Positions 50,754-60,313 are shown, counted from the first letter of the stretch. The stretch: 64,000 nucleotides of DNA from DASSJM01 sp036280655 (GCA_036280655.1 DASUQI010000037.1:1-64000), one strand, 5' to 3'. The notes: a model not told the origin generated them from the sequence alone. Numbers and translations are program-made.

Positions 50754-53288
50754 CTACTCGTACGAGATCGCGTTCAGCACGTTGAGCTTGGCCGCGCGCC
50801 GCGCCGGGAAGATCGCGAACACGACGCCGAGCACGGCCGCGAACACGACGTAGAAGACGAGCTGCCCGCCCGGGATCCCGAGCTCGCTGAACCCCTCGGG
50901 CGCGAGCGCTTGCTGGAGCGCCACCCCGAACAGGATGCCGATCACGACGCCGAGCACCGCGCCCATGATCGAGATGATCACGGCCTCCCATCGAACCATC
51001 GACCGCGTCTGCCGGCGCGTGAGCCCGACGGCCCGCAGCAGCCCGAGCTCACGGGTGCGTTCGTAGATCGAGAGGTAGAGCGTGTTCATCACGCCGAACA
51101 GCGCGATGATCACCGCGAACAGGAGCAGCGCCGTGACGAGGTTCAGCAGTTGGTTGAGGAAGTCCGCGTACATGTCGCGGAACGAGGCCTGGTCCTGCAC
51201 GTCAATGTTCGGGTAGATCTCGAGCGCCGACTCGAGGTCCGACTGGACCGCGGCGATGTCGGCCCCCGGCTCGGCCTTGATGAGCACGAAGAGGTCGAGC
51301 ACCTGCGCGACGTTCGCGTCGTAGGTCTCGAGCGACGTCACCCAGTCGCCGACCAACCCGTTCTCCTCGTAGATCACCGCGACCTCGAGGTCCACCTCGC
51401 CGGTCGCGGGCCACTCGACCGTGACCGTGTCGCCGATCCCCCATCCCTCGTTCGCGGCGACGTCCTGGTGGACCGCGATCGTGTTCGGCGCCCCGAGGTC
51501 GCTGACCGAACCCTCGAGGACGCCCATCTCGGAGACCGAGTCGAACGTCTCCGGATCGATCCCGGTCATGAACACGGTCCCGCCGTCCACCTTGGCCTCG
51601 GCCTGGCGGACCTCCGAGACCGTCTCGACGCCCCCCACCGTCCGCAGGTCCTCGGCGGCCGAGGTGCTGAAGCCGGTGAACGTCGGCGAGGTCAGGATGA
51701 AGTCCGCCTTCAACGTGCGCTCGAGGACGACCGTGGTCGAGGCCTTCGCCGAGGCGCCGAACACCGCGACGAACACGACGAGCCCGAGCCCGATCATGAG
51801 CGCCGAGGCGGTCGCGGCCGTCCGGCGCGGGTTCCGCATCGAGTTCTCTCGTCCGAGCTTCCCGGGCACCCCGGTGCGGCGGATCGGAAGCCCCAGGGTG
51901 CCCGCCATGGGCCGGGCGAACAGCGGCGTGAGCATCGCCACGCCGACGAAGGTGAGTGCGACGCCGATGCCGACGAACTGCAACGCGTTGTCCGGCCGCC
52001 CGAACAGGCCGTACAGCAGTGGGAGCACGCCGAGCGCCAGGACGACGGCGCCCGAGACGATCCGGAACCGCAGCGAGCGGCCCGGACGGTCCTGCGCCTC
52101 GCGCAGGGCCTCGATCGGCGCGACGCGAGCCGCCCGGCGGGCCGGCACGAGGGCGGCCACCACCGTGACGATCGTCCCGACGAGGATCGAGACGATGAAG
52201 GTCCGGGGCAGGATCGCCGTTCCCGACGACGGGATCACGAACCCGGCCGCATTCAGCGCGGACTGCAGCAGGAACGCGATCCCGATCCCGACGAGGACCC
52301 CGATCAGCGAGGACAGGATGCCGATCACCACGGCCTCGACCAGCACGGAGGTCATCACCTGGCGCCCGCTCGCACCGAGGGCACGGAACAGCGCGAGCTC
52401 CCGGGTCCGCTGCGCGACGATGATCGCGAACGTGTTGAAGATGATGAACGCGCCGACGAACAGTGCAACGAACGCGAACACGAGGAACGCGGTCCGAAGG
52501 AACCCGAGCCCCGTGCTGATCTGGTCCTGCGCCTCCGAGGTGACGGTCGCGGCGGTCACCGCCTCGGCGCCCGGGGGCAGGACCTCCGCGATCCGGCCTT
52601 GCAGCTCGATCCCGGAGACGCCCTCGTCGGCTACGACGGATATCGAGTCGAGCTCGCCCTCCTTGCCGAGCAGCTGCTGCGCCGTCGGCAGGTCGAACAG
52701 CGCCCACGTGGCGCCGAATATGGACCCGCCGTCCCCGTAGCTCGCGATCCCCACGACGTCGAACTCACCGGGCGGGCCCTGGAACAGGATCCGTACCCGG
52801 TCGCCGACCGAGATGCCGGCGGTCTCGGCCGTGTCGGCGTCGATCACGACCTGGTCGGGACCCTGCGGCGGCGAGCCGCCCGGCTCGAGCGTGAACCCGT
52901 TCAGGTCGTTCCATCCGGAGGCCGCGGTCGGCGGCCCGAACGTCCCGATCACGTCCCCGGTCGTGGGGTCGACGATCTGCGCGTAGCCGAGGACGTCGCC
53001 GACGGCCCTCGCGACACCGGGGACGGCCTCCACCTCCTGCAGCACGGACTCGGGGATCGACTCGCGCTCATCGAGGCTGCTCGTCTGCGCGGTGAACGCG
53101 TTCTCGCTGCGGACGAGCACGTCGATCTGCGAATATGTGCTCTCGAACAGGTCGTTGAACGCCCGGGTCATCGTGTCGGTGAGCACGAACGTCCCCGCCA
53201 TGAACCCGACCCCGAGCACCACCGACAGGCCGGTGAGCAGCAGCCGGACCTTCCTCGCGAGGAGGCTGCGGATCGCGGCGCGGAACAC
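50754..53288 (-). CDS. ABC transporter permease (FtsX/MacB type)
   Basis: 844 residues with the double-FtsX layout: N-terminal helix (KVRLLLTGLSVVLGVGFMAGTFVLTDTM), large extracytoplasmic domain, three membrane helices around 260-400, a second extracytoplasmic domain, and three more helices at the C-terminus with ILFGVALQQAL and ending LNVLNAISYE. Typical for export or membrane-stress ABC systems in Actinobacteria. Two bp downstream of its ATPase gene. Confidence 0.92.
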   Translation of the reverse strand: MFRAAIRSLLARKVRLLLTGLSVVLGVGFMAGTFVLTDTMTRAFNDLFESTYSQIDVLVRSENAFTAQTSSLDERESIPESVLQEVEAVPGVARAVGDVLGYAQIVDPTTGDVIGTFGPPTAASGWNDLNGFTLEPGGSPPQGPDQVVIDADTAETAGISVGDRVRILFQGPPGEFDVVGIASYGDGGSIFGATWALFDLPTAQQLLGKEGELDSISVVADEGVSGIELQGRIAEVLPPGAEAVTAATVTSEAQDQISTGLGFLRTAFLVFAFVALFVGAFIIFNTFAIIVAQRTRELALFRALGASGRQVMTSVLVEAVVIGILSSLIGVLVGIGIAFLLQSALNAAGFVIPSSGTAILPRTFIVSILVGTIVTVVAALVPARRAARVAPIEALREAQDRPGRSLRFRIVSGAVVLALGVLPLLYGLFGRPDNALQFVGIGVALTFVGVAMLTPLFARPMAGTLGLPIRRTGVPGKLGRENSMRNPRRTAATASALMIGLGLVVFVAVFGASAKASTTVVLERTLKADFILTSPTFTGFSTSAAEDLRTVGGVETVSEVRQAEAKVDGGTVFMTGIDPETFDSVSEMGVLEGSVSDLGAPNTIAVHQDVAANEGWGIGDTVTVEWPATGEVDLEVAVIYEENGLVGDWVTSLETYDANVAQVLDLFVLIKAEPGADIAAVQSDLESALEIYPNIDVQDQASFRDMYADFLNQLLNLVTALLLFAVIIALFGVMNTLYLSIYERTRELGLLRAVGLTRRQTRSMVRWEAVIISIMGAVLGVVIGILFGVALQQALAPEGFSELGIPGGQLVFYVVFAAVLGVVFAIFPARRAAKLNVLNAISYE

Positions 53289-53290
53289 GC

Positions 53291-54055
53291 TCAGCCCTCC
53301 AGCGACTTCAGGCGGTCGAGCACGCGTTCCGTCGTCGGCTCCAGCATCTCGTCCACGACCTTGCCGTCGCCGAGGAACACGATCCTGTCGGCGAAGCTCG
53401 CCGCCGACGCGTCGTGCGTCACCATCACGATCGTCTGATCGTGGTCCTTCACGGCCGCCCGGAGAAAGGCGAGGATCTCCTGCCCCGCCTTCGAGTCCAG
53501 GGTCCCGGTGGGCTCGTCGGCGAACACGATCTCGGGCTTGCTGACGAGGGCCCGCGCACTGGCGACCCGCTGCTGCTGTCCGCCCGACAGCTCCATCGGC
53601 CGGTGCGAGAGGCGGTCCCGGATCCCGGTCGTGTCGACCACCTGATCGAACCAGGCCTGGTCCGGGTCCTCCCCCGCGATGTCGAGCGGGAGCGTGATGT
53701 TCTCCCGGGCAGTGAGCGTGGGCACGAGGTTGTAGGCCTGGAAGACGAAGCCGACCTTCTGCCGGCGCAGGAGCGTGAGGGCCTTCTCCGAGAGCATCGT
53801 GAGGTCCACGTCGCCGATGAAGACCTGGCCGGACGTCGGGGTGTCGAGGCCGGCCATGCAGTGCAGGAGGGTCGACTTGCCGGACCCCGACGGCCCCATG
53901 ATCGCGGTGAACCTCGCGCGCTCGAAATCGACCGAGACGTCGTCGAGCGCCCGGACGGCTGCGTCACCCTCGCCGTAGACCTTGCTGAGCCCGACGGCGC
54001 GCGCCGCGATCCCGGTCCGAGCCTCGGGCGGCGCGATCTCGTTGGTTGCGGACAT
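53291..54055 (-). CDS. ABC transporter ATPase (MacB/LolD type)
   Basis: 254 residues. Walker A GPSGSGKST, Q-loop FVFQAYNLVPTLTARENI, signature LSGGQQQRVA, Walker B IVFADEPTGTLDS and H-loop VTHD are all intact. Pairs with the FtsX-type permease downstream. Confidence 0.96.
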   Translation of the reverse strand: MSATNEIAPPEARTGIAARAVGLSKVYGEGDAAVRALDDVSVDFERARFTAIMGPSGSGKSTLLHCMAGLDTPTSGQVFIGDVDLTMLSEKALTLLRRQKVGFVFQAYNLVPTLTARENITLPLDIAGEDPDQAWFDQVVDTTGIRDRLSHRPMELSGGQQQRVASARALVSKPEIVFADEPTGTLDSKAGQEILAFLRAAVKDHDQTIVMVTHDASAASFADRIVFLGDGKVVDEMLEPTTERVLDRLKSLEG

Positions 54056-54092
54056 CTGCTCTCCCCTCGGACGGCATCGTGCTGCGGCCGGG

Positions 54093-54164
54093 TGGGCGCG
54101 GCAGGTTTTGAACCTGCGACCTCTCGCGTGTGAGGCGAGCGCTCTCCCGCTGAGCTACGCGCCC
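54093..54164 (-). tRNA. tRNA-Val (anticodon CAC)
   Basis: 72 bases fold into a complete cloverleaf: acceptor GGGCGCG/CGCGCCC, D-arm GCTC/GAGC, anticodon stem CTCGC/GCGAG with loop CTCACAC (anticodon CAC), variable AGGTC and T-arm GCAGG/CCTGC with TTCAAAA. Discriminator A. The genome continues CCC rather than CCA, so CCA is added post-transcriptionally. An extended -10 (TGCTACCCT, box at 54175-54180) lies just upstream. Confidence 0.95.
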
Positions 54165-54225
54165 GGAGTTCGACAGGGTAGCAACCGAGGCTGGGGGCGA
54201 CCGGATGGTAGCCCCCCGAATAGGA

Positions 54226-54258
54226 GACGGCGGCGCGTGCCCGCGTCGCGCCGCCGTC
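54226..54258. terminator. Strong GC hairpin between the DUF7144-like gene and tRNA-Val
   Basis: GACGGCGGCGCG (54226-54237) pairs with CGCGCCGCCGTC (54247-54258), a perfect 12-bp stem with a nine-base loop. It lies downstream of the DUF7144-like gene and upstream of the tRNA on the minus strand. No T-run, but intrinsic terminators of high-GC actinobacteria often lack one. Confidence 0.55.
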
Positions 54259-54399
54259 CATCGCCGAGCGTCGTAGCTCGGACGTCTTGGTTCGAACTAT
54301 GCACCGGCGCGGGCGACCGACGCAAGCCCGGATTTCGTCAACCCATTGCGCCGGAGCGCATCCCGACCCTCAGAGCCAGCAACAGGCAGGCTGTCGACC

Positions 54400-54840
54400 T
54401 CAGGCGTAAGGGCGACCCGACGGCTCGGGGCGGGGCGCCCTCGGGTCGTCGGCGATGCCCCCCGGGACGAACAGCTCCGCGCGTGTGGTCAGCCCCCAGA
54501 TGATGAGGACGTCCAGCGCGATGATCAGCGTGGACCCGAGCGGATGCGCGCCGAGCGAGGCGAACGAGATGATCACCGAGGCGCCCGCGAGGAAGATCCC
54601 GAGCGTCCGCCCGGACGTGGCGCGCCCGACGATCAGGTACGCGGCGCCGATCTGGAGGATGCCGAGGACGAGCCAGATCCAGCCCCACACCTGGAGGTTC
54701 TCGTACAGGAGCGAGCTCTCGTCGAAGTACTCCTTCTTGAAGATCGCGGCCATCCCGTGGATCGCGTTGAGGAACCCCACGAGCGTGAACAGCACCGCGG
54801 CGAAGCTGACGATCCCGCTGCTCGGTGTCCGGCTCGACAT
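54400..54840 (-). CDS. Four-helix membrane protein, DUF7144-like
   Basis: 146 residues with four membrane helices (about 10-30, 50-70, 78-96, 101-118). The pattern GFLNAIHGMAAIF, a W-rich second helix (YENLQVWGWIWLVLGILQIGAAYLIV) and a TTRAELFVPGGI end match small actinobacterial membrane proteins of the DUF7144 group. Function unknown. Downstream of the STAS gene by about 45 bp. Confidence 0.78.
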   Translation of the reverse strand: MSSRTPSSGIVSFAAVLFTLVGFLNAIHGMAAIFKKEYFDESSLLYENLQVWGWIWLVLGILQIGAAYLIVGRATSGRTLGIFLAGASVIISFASLGAHPLGSTLIIALDVLIIWGLTTRAELFVPGGIADDPRAPRPEPSGRPYA

Positions 54841-54885
54841 CGTTGCCCTCCTCGCTCGCGTCGTGGCGGTTCTACCACGGGCGGG

Positions 54886-55245
54886 TCAGCCCTCGCCGAC
54901 GACCGTTCGCAGCGCCGCGTCGAACGAGTCCTCGAACGCGACCACGTCCCGGGCACCGGCCATCGTGAGGACGCCGCGGACCCGCGACCCCTCCGGGGCC
55001 ACCACGGCGAGCCGCTGCTCGCGCCAGCGGAGGCGTTCGGCCATCTCGCCCAGCATGCGGATGCCGGCGCTGTCCAGGTAACTCACACCCGTCAGGTCGA
55101 CGACCATCCCCGCGGCGGTGTTCGGGACCGCGTCGAGCATGGAACGCTCGAGCGTCGCCGCGTTCGACAGGTCGATCTCGCCGGTGACGCGGGCCACGAC
55201 CGCGCCGTCCTGCTCCTCCACGGCGAGGTCGGCGAGCCGGCTCAC
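54886..55245 (-). CDS. STAS-domain anti-sigma factor antagonist
   Basis: 119 residues, SpoIIAA/RsbV type. VVARVTGEIDLSNAATLE and the phosphorylatable Ser in YLDSAGIRML are present. GTG overlaps the stop of the large SpoIIE-type phosphatase (GTGA), so the pair is coupled. Expected to be phosphorylated by an HATPase kinase and dephosphorylated by the PP2C domain encoded next to it. Confidence 0.92.
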   Translation of the reverse strand: MSRLADLAVEEQDGAVVARVTGEIDLSNAATLERSMLDAVPNTAAGMVVDLTGVSYLDSAGIRMLGEMAERLRWREQRLAVVAPEGSRVRGVLTMAGARDVVAFEDSFDAALRTVVGEG

Positions 55246-57767
55246 GGAGCGACCTTCGTTCGGACCGGTCGACGCATCCGAACCTCCGTGCCCGAGCCGC
55301 CCCGGTCGATCTCGACCGATCCCATGCATGCCTCGATCACGGAAAGGCCTCGCCCACCGCGACCGCGGGGAGCCCGCCAGCGGCCTCGGTCGCGGACGAC
55401 GACATGGACCTCGTCGTTCGAGATCGCCGCTTCCAGCTCGACCCAGGCCTTCGACGGACCGTACGCGTGACGGATGCTGTTCGCGGCCGCCTCCGAGGAG
55501 GCGAGCACCACGTCGCCCTGCACGTCGGCGGGGACGCCGGCCGCGTCGAGCCAGCGCGCGAGGCGTCGACGCATCTCCGACAGCGCGTCGGGCTCAGCGG
55601 GGATCCTCAGGCGGAGGTCGCCGGGGGGCGTGGGCGTGAGGCAGACGGCGAGCAGGGCGATGTCGTCCGAGACGTCGCCCGACACCATCGCCCCCAGGAT
55701 CCGGTCGCACAGCTCTTCCGGATCGGCGTCGCGGTTGGCCTCGGCCGCCGCGATCAGCCGTCGCAGGCCCTCGTCGATCGCGAGGTCGTGCCGGTCGATC
55801 AGCCCGTCCGTGTAGAGGAGCACCATCTCGCCCGTCTCGAGCGACGCGGTCGAGGCGCCGAACCTCGCGTGCGGCCCGAAACCGAGCGGCGGGGCGAGCT
55901 CCATGTCGAGCAGTCGAGCCCCGCCCGGGCCGAGCGCGATCGGCGGCGGGTGCCCCGCGCTCACGATCGTGGCGGCGCGGGCCCCGACGTCGAGCGCGAC
56001 GAGCAGGATCGTGGCCATCTCGTCCTCGGCGACCTCGTGCATCAAGGCGTCCGTGCGCTCCGCGACCACGGTCGGCGAGTGCCCCTCGAGTGCGTACGCG
56101 CGCACGGCCGTCCGCAGCTGCCCCATCAGACTCGCGGCATCGAGCCCGTGGCCGGCGACGTCGCCGATCACCAGGACGACCCGCTCGCCCCCGAGCGCGA
56201 TCACGTCGTACCAGTCGCCCCCGGCCGCGACGCCGAGCTCCGCCGGCATGTACCGGGCCGCGATGAGCACGCCGTCCATCTCCGGGAACGACGACGGGAG
56301 CAACGAACGCTGGAGGGTGTCGGCGATCCGGTGCTCGCGTTCGAACTCGTGGCGTTCGGTCACGTCCTGCACGGTGCCGAACATCCGCACGGGCGTCCCG
56401 TCGTCGGCGAGCGAGAACCGCGCCCTCGCGTGGAGGTGCTTCGTCCGTCCGTCGGGCAGCTCGATCCGGTAATCCACGTCCGGCACGTCGGCGCGGCGCT
56501 GCTCGAGCGCGACCTCGGTGGTGCGGCGGATGCGTGCCCGGTCCGCCTCCGCGACGAATCCGATCGCCTTGTCGAACGTCACCGGGAACGCGCCGGGCTC
56601 GACGCCGTGGATCCGGAACATCTCCTCCGACCACGACACCTCTCCGCTCGCGAGGTCCCATTCCCACGCCCCGATCCCCGCCACCTCGTGGGCTTCGGCG
56701 AGTTGCCGTTCGCTGCGGCGGAGCTTGGACTCGGCTTCCCGTCGCTCGGCGATCTGCGCGGCGAGCCGCTGGTTCGCGTCGGAGAGCTCCGTCGTCCGTC
56801 GTTGCACGCGGGCCTCGAGGTCCGCCGCGCCGCGTTCGAGGGCCTCCCGCGACCGGGCGCGCTCGGAGACGAGCGCGGCGAGGAAGAACGCGGTGAACGC
56901 GACGGTGGCGTTGAAGCCCAGGAGGGTGATCATCCGGTCGACGAGGTCAGTACCTTGGAATGGTCCCCGGTCCCCGACCGCCGCCCAGGTCGCCGCGCTG
57001 GAGACCAGCAGTGCGGCCGGCGCCGCCCCCGACTGCTCGAAGCGCCACGACGCCCAGCCGACGAACGGCAGCGCGACGAAGAGCAACGAGACGTCGGCCG
57101 TCACGGCGAACAGCGCGACGCCCGCGAGGACCGCGAGCACGACGAACAGCTCCAGCAGTTCGAGCCGGCGGGGCGGAAGGTAGCGGTGGTGGGCTCGGTT
57201 CCACGCCACCAGGAGGAACGGCGCGACCACCAGAACCCCCATCGAGTCGCCCGCCCACCACACGGACCACGAGGTCCAGAACTCGCCCGATGCGAGCTGA
57301 TCGGACAAGACGAGCGACGCCGCCCCGATCGTCGCGCTCAGGAGCATGCTCGAGAGCGCCGCGAACAGGAGCACGACGACGTCGCGGGGCCGGTCGAGCT
57401 CGGTCCGGAACCGGGCGCGCCGGAGGATCCACACGGTGAGCAGCGGGGCGAGCGTGTTCCCGACCGCAGTGATGACGGCCGCGAACGGCGACTCTGTGAT
57501 CGGGAGGTTGACGGCCAGAGCGCCGATCGCGATGCCCGGCCACCACCGGGTGCCGAAGAGCAGCAGCACGGCCACCGCGATACCCGTCGGCGGCCAGAGC
57601 GGCGTGATGTTCTCCTCGACGAGCGCGAGGCGGAGGCTGAAGAAGGCCGCCAGCCCGTAGACGCCCGCGAGCAGCGCGAAGCCCCCGATGGTTCTGAGGG
57701 TGCGGCGTCGCGTGTCGTCCTCGGGGCGCACGTTCCCCGCCGTGCCGTTTCCCCTGTTCGCGTCCAC
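55242..57767 (-). CDS. MASE1-PAS-SpoIIE phosphatase-HATPase sensor
   Basis: About 841 residues from GTG. Order: N-terminal MASE1 membrane sensor (about 24-310, LWPPTGIAVAVLLLFG), coiled coil, PAS with PAC (GIGAWEWDLASGEVSWSEEMFRIHGVEP), PP2C/SpoIIE phosphatase with metal motifs GGDWYD, GDVAGHG and GDVSDD, and a C-terminal RsbW-like HATPase (SEAAANSIRHAYG). It thus carries both the phosphatase and the kinase arms of a partner-switching system, with the STAS antagonist next door. The start is uncertain: an ATG at 57899 would add 44 Arg-rich residues. Confidence 0.9.
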   Translation of the reverse strand: MDANRGNGTAGNVRPEDDTRRRTLRTIGGFALLAGVYGLAAFFSLRLALVEENITPLWPPTGIAVAVLLLFGTRWWPGIAIGALAVNLPITESPFAAVITAVGNTLAPLLTVWILRRARFRTELDRPRDVVVLLFAALSSMLLSATIGAASLVLSDQLASGEFWTSWSVWWAGDSMGVLVVAPFLLVAWNRAHHRYLPPRRLELLELFVVLAVLAGVALFAVTADVSLLFVALPFVGWASWRFEQSGAAPAALLVSSAATWAAVGDRGPFQGTDLVDRMITLLGFNATVAFTAFFLAALVSERARSREALERGAADLEARVQRRTTELSDANQRLAAQIAERREAESKLRRSERQLAEAHEVAGIGAWEWDLASGEVSWSEEMFRIHGVEPGAFPVTFDKAIGFVAEADRARIRRTTEVALEQRRADVPDVDYRIELPDGRTKHLHARARFSLADDGTPVRMFGTVQDVTERHEFEREHRIADTLQRSLLPSSFPEMDGVLIAARYMPAELGVAAGGDWYDVIALGGERVVLVIGDVAGHGLDAASLMGQLRTAVRAYALEGHSPTVVAERTDALMHEVAEDEMATILLVALDVGARAATIVSAGHPPPIALGPGGARLLDMELAPPLGFGPHARFGASTASLETGEMVLLYTDGLIDRHDLAIDEGLRRLIAAAEANRDADPEELCDRILGAMVSGDVSDDIALLAVCLTPTPPGDLRLRIPAEPDALSEMRRRLARWLDAAGVPADVQGDVVLASSEAAANSIRHAYGPSKAWVELEAAISNDEVHVVVRDRGRWRAPRGRGGRGLSVIEACMGSVEIDRGGSGTEVRMRRPVRTKVAP

Positions 57768-57842
57768 GGTGGCGCCACCATGCCCCAGAACGGCCCGGTG
57801 CGCCAACCCTCGCGCGGCCTCACGCCTCCGATGCGGTTCAGA

Positions 57843-57860
57843 TCGGGACGATCGTCCCGA
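57843..57860. promoter_or_regulatory. 18-bp perfect palindrome in a divergent promoter region
   Basis: TCGGGACGATCGTCCCGA is exactly self-complementary and lies between the SpoIIE-type gene (minus) and the broken histidine kinase gene (plus). A TAGGCT -10-like box at 57886-57891 points right. The palindrome could be an operator for both sides; the binder is unknown. Confidence 0.4.
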
Positions 57861-57920
57861 GGCCGAACGGCGCACCGCCCGACGGTAGGCTGAGGCCATC
57901 GAGGCGCCGAGGAGGAACCC

Positions 57921-59041
57921 ATCGACCGACGGGACGAGCTCATCCGTGCCGGCGTGGAGGTCGCCTCCGAGCACGACCTCTCGGCGATCCTTCGGCGAAT
58001 CGTCGAGCTCGCGTCCAGCTGACCGACGCGCGGTACGGCGCGCTCGGCGTCCTCGGTGCCAACGGCGGGCTGTCGGATTTCATCAGCACCGGCGTGACCG
58101 ACGAGCAGCGCGCCGCGATCGGCGATCCCCCGCACGGCCGGGGGATCCTCGGACTGCTCGTCAGCGAGGCGCGGCCACTGCGCCTGCGCAATATCGCCGA
58201 TCATCCGAGCTCCGTCGGGTTCCCGCCGAACCACCCGCCGATGCGGTCGTTCCTCGGCGCTCCGGTGAGCGCCCGGGGCAGCGTCTTCGGCAACATCTAC
58301 CTCACCGACAAGCAGGGGGCGGTCGAGTTCGACGAGGGCGACGAGGAGACCCTGGTCGTGCTGGCGACGCAAGCCGGCGTCGCGATCGAGAACGTCCGAC
58401 TGCTGGAGGAGACGGAGAGCGCGCAGGAGCGGCTCCGGGAACTGTCCGTCCTCGAGGACCGGGAGCGGATCGCGCGGGAGTTGCACGACGGCGTGATCCA
58501 GTCGCTGTTCGCCGCCGGCATGAGCCTCCAGGGAGCGGCCGCGATGACGGCGACGCCAACCTCGGCGGGCCGGATCGAAGGCGTGGTCACGGACCTCGAC
58601 CGGACGATCGGCGATCTCCGCAACTACATCTTCGGGCTCCGGCCGGGTCCGCTCGCCGACCGCGAGCTCGACCGGGCACTGCGCGACCTCGCGGAGGACT
58701 TCCAGGAGCGGACCGGGATCGTGACCGTCGTCGAGGTGCAGCCGGCGACCGCCGCCGCGATCTCTGCCGAGGCGGGCGACGTGCTCCAGATCGTCCGCGA
58801 GGCGCTCTCCAACGTCGGGCGTCACTCCGGGGCGGAGACGTGCCGGCTCGTGCTCCGGCAGGCGAACGGGATCGCCACGCTCGAGGTCGACGACGACGGC
58901 GCGGGCTTCGGTTCGGCGTCAGTGGAAGGCAGCGGCCTCCCCAACCTCCGTGCACGCGCCGAGCGCATCGGCGCGACGCTCGCGATCGACAGCTCGGGCA
59001 ACGGGACCACCGTGCGCCTCGAGATCCCCCTTCTGCGCTGA
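57921..59041 (+). pseudogene. GAF-domain sensor histidine kinase, frameshifted
   Basis: Frame 1 encodes IDRRDELIRAGVEVASEHDLSAILRRIVELAS and stops at 58020-58022. The protein resumes in another frame with QLTDARYGALGVLG. One missing C near 58016 explains this. The rest is a complete GAF domain, HisKA_3 dimerisation/phospho-acceptor helix (ERIARELHDGVIQSLF) and HATPase (DDDGAGFG, GSGLPNLRARAERIG), as in DevS/NarX-like kinases. The only start aligned with the AGGAGG at 57910-57915 is an ATC codon. Either decayed or a local sequence error. Confidence 0.8.
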
Positions 59042-59083
59042 CCGGAAGCCCCGTCCCCGGCGGGACCAGGAGCCCTCCTCCAT

Positions 59084-59596
59084 GTGGCCCCGGTCCGGGA
59101 CGATCGACGCGTGTTCGTCCGGTACTTCGTCGAGCTGCCGCTGGCGCACGAGATCGTGGCCGAGCGCCTGGAGGCCGACCCGCAGTCGTGGCTCCCGCCG
59201 ATCGCCGGATCCACGAGCGAAGACGGCGAGGCCCTGCTCGCCGAGGTCGGCTTCGGCGAGCGGCCGCGCATCGCGCGACGCGTGGTCGTCGAGACCGGGA
59301 CCGTCGCCCACCTCGGCGGGACCACGGTCCTGCCCTTCACCTGGATTGCCTCGAGCGGCGCGGCGCTCTTCCCGCGGCTCGCGGCCGACCTCGAGGTCGC
59401 GCCGATCCTGCCGACGCGGACATAGCTCGCGATCAGCGCGGTGTACGAGCCACCCCTCGGCCTCGTGGGCCGGGCGGCCGACCGCGCGCTCCTGCACCGG
59501 GTCGCCGAGGCGACCTTCAAGGACTTCCTCGAGCGGGTCGCGACCCGGCTCGCCGAACGCGCCGGCGACGAACGGCCGGCGTCCGTGTCTGGGTAG
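59084..59596 (+). pseudogene. SRPBCC-like hypothetical protein with a premature stop
   Basis: From GTG 59084 (or GTG in VFVRYFVELPLAHEI) the frame runs to a TAG at 59423-59425, then continues in the same frame with LAISAVYEPPLGLVGRAADRALLHRVAEATFKDFLERVATRLAE to a second stop at 59594. The two parts together look like one SRPBCC-fold protein; a single base change (for example CAG to TAG) would explain the break. The fold call is tentative. Lies between the kinase and regulator genes. Confidence 0.65.
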
Positions 59597-59597
59597 C

Positions 59598-60269
59598 ATG
59601 GCGACGATGACGAAGGCGCCGCCGCTCCGCGTGATGCTCGTCGACGACCACGAGGTCGTGCGGGACGGCATCCGCGCGATGCTCGAACCCGAGGAGGACG
59701 TCGTCGTCACGGCCGAGGCCGGAACGGTCCGCGAGGCCGTGGACGAGGCCTCGCGCACCCGTCCGGACGTGATCGTGATGGACGTGCGGCTCGCGGACGG
59801 CAGCGGGATCGAGGCAACGCGCGAGATCCGCGCGATGCTGCCCGAAACGCGCGTGCTGATGCTGACGTCGTTCGCCGACGACGAGGCCCTGTTCCTCGAT
59901 CATGGCCGGCGCGTCGGGGTACGTGCTCAAGCAGGTCCGCTCTGGCGAGCTGCTCCGGGCGATCAAGCAGGTGGGCGACGGCCGCTCGCTCCTGGATCCC
60001 GAGGTCACCGGCTCGGTCCTCGAGCGTCTGCGGAAGGGCAAGCACCTCCTGAAGGACGAGCGGCTCGCCAGGCTGTCTCCACAGGAGGAGCGAATCCTCA
60101 ACATGGTCGCGGAGGGCCGGACGAACAAGGAGATCGGCGACGAGCTCGGCCTGGCCGAGACCGTCAAGAACTACGTCTCGAGCATCCGTCTAAGCTCGAC
60201 GTCGCGAGACGAGCCGAGGCGGCCGCTTATCTGGCAAGGCACACGACCACGCCGGGCTCGGTCGAGTAG
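59598..60269 (+). pseudogene. NarL/DevR-type response regulator with several indels
   Basis: The receiver domain begins LRVMLVDDHEVVRDGIRAML with the phospho-Asp in DVIVMDVRLADGSG. After DDEALF (near 59895) the frame jumps by one (+1 or -2) to IMAGASGYVLKQVRSGELLRAI. The LuxR helix-turn-helix (LSPQEERILNMVAEGRTNKEIGDELGLAETVKNYVSSI) lacks the Lys usually found in AEKTVKNYV, a three-base loss near 60158. A further one-base loss near 60187 returns to the first frame for SKLDVARRAEAAAYLARH. Partner of the broken kinase upstream. Confidence 0.8.
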
Positions 60270-60313
60270 CCGGCAGAGCGTTCTCCGCGATCGCCTTCGT
60301 ATGCTCGGTTGTC

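Noticed and set aside
50724..53438. A 904-codon open frame on the plus strand
   Set aside because: It lies opposite the ABC permease and has the Asp/Arg/His-rich composition of a GC-driven shadow frame.
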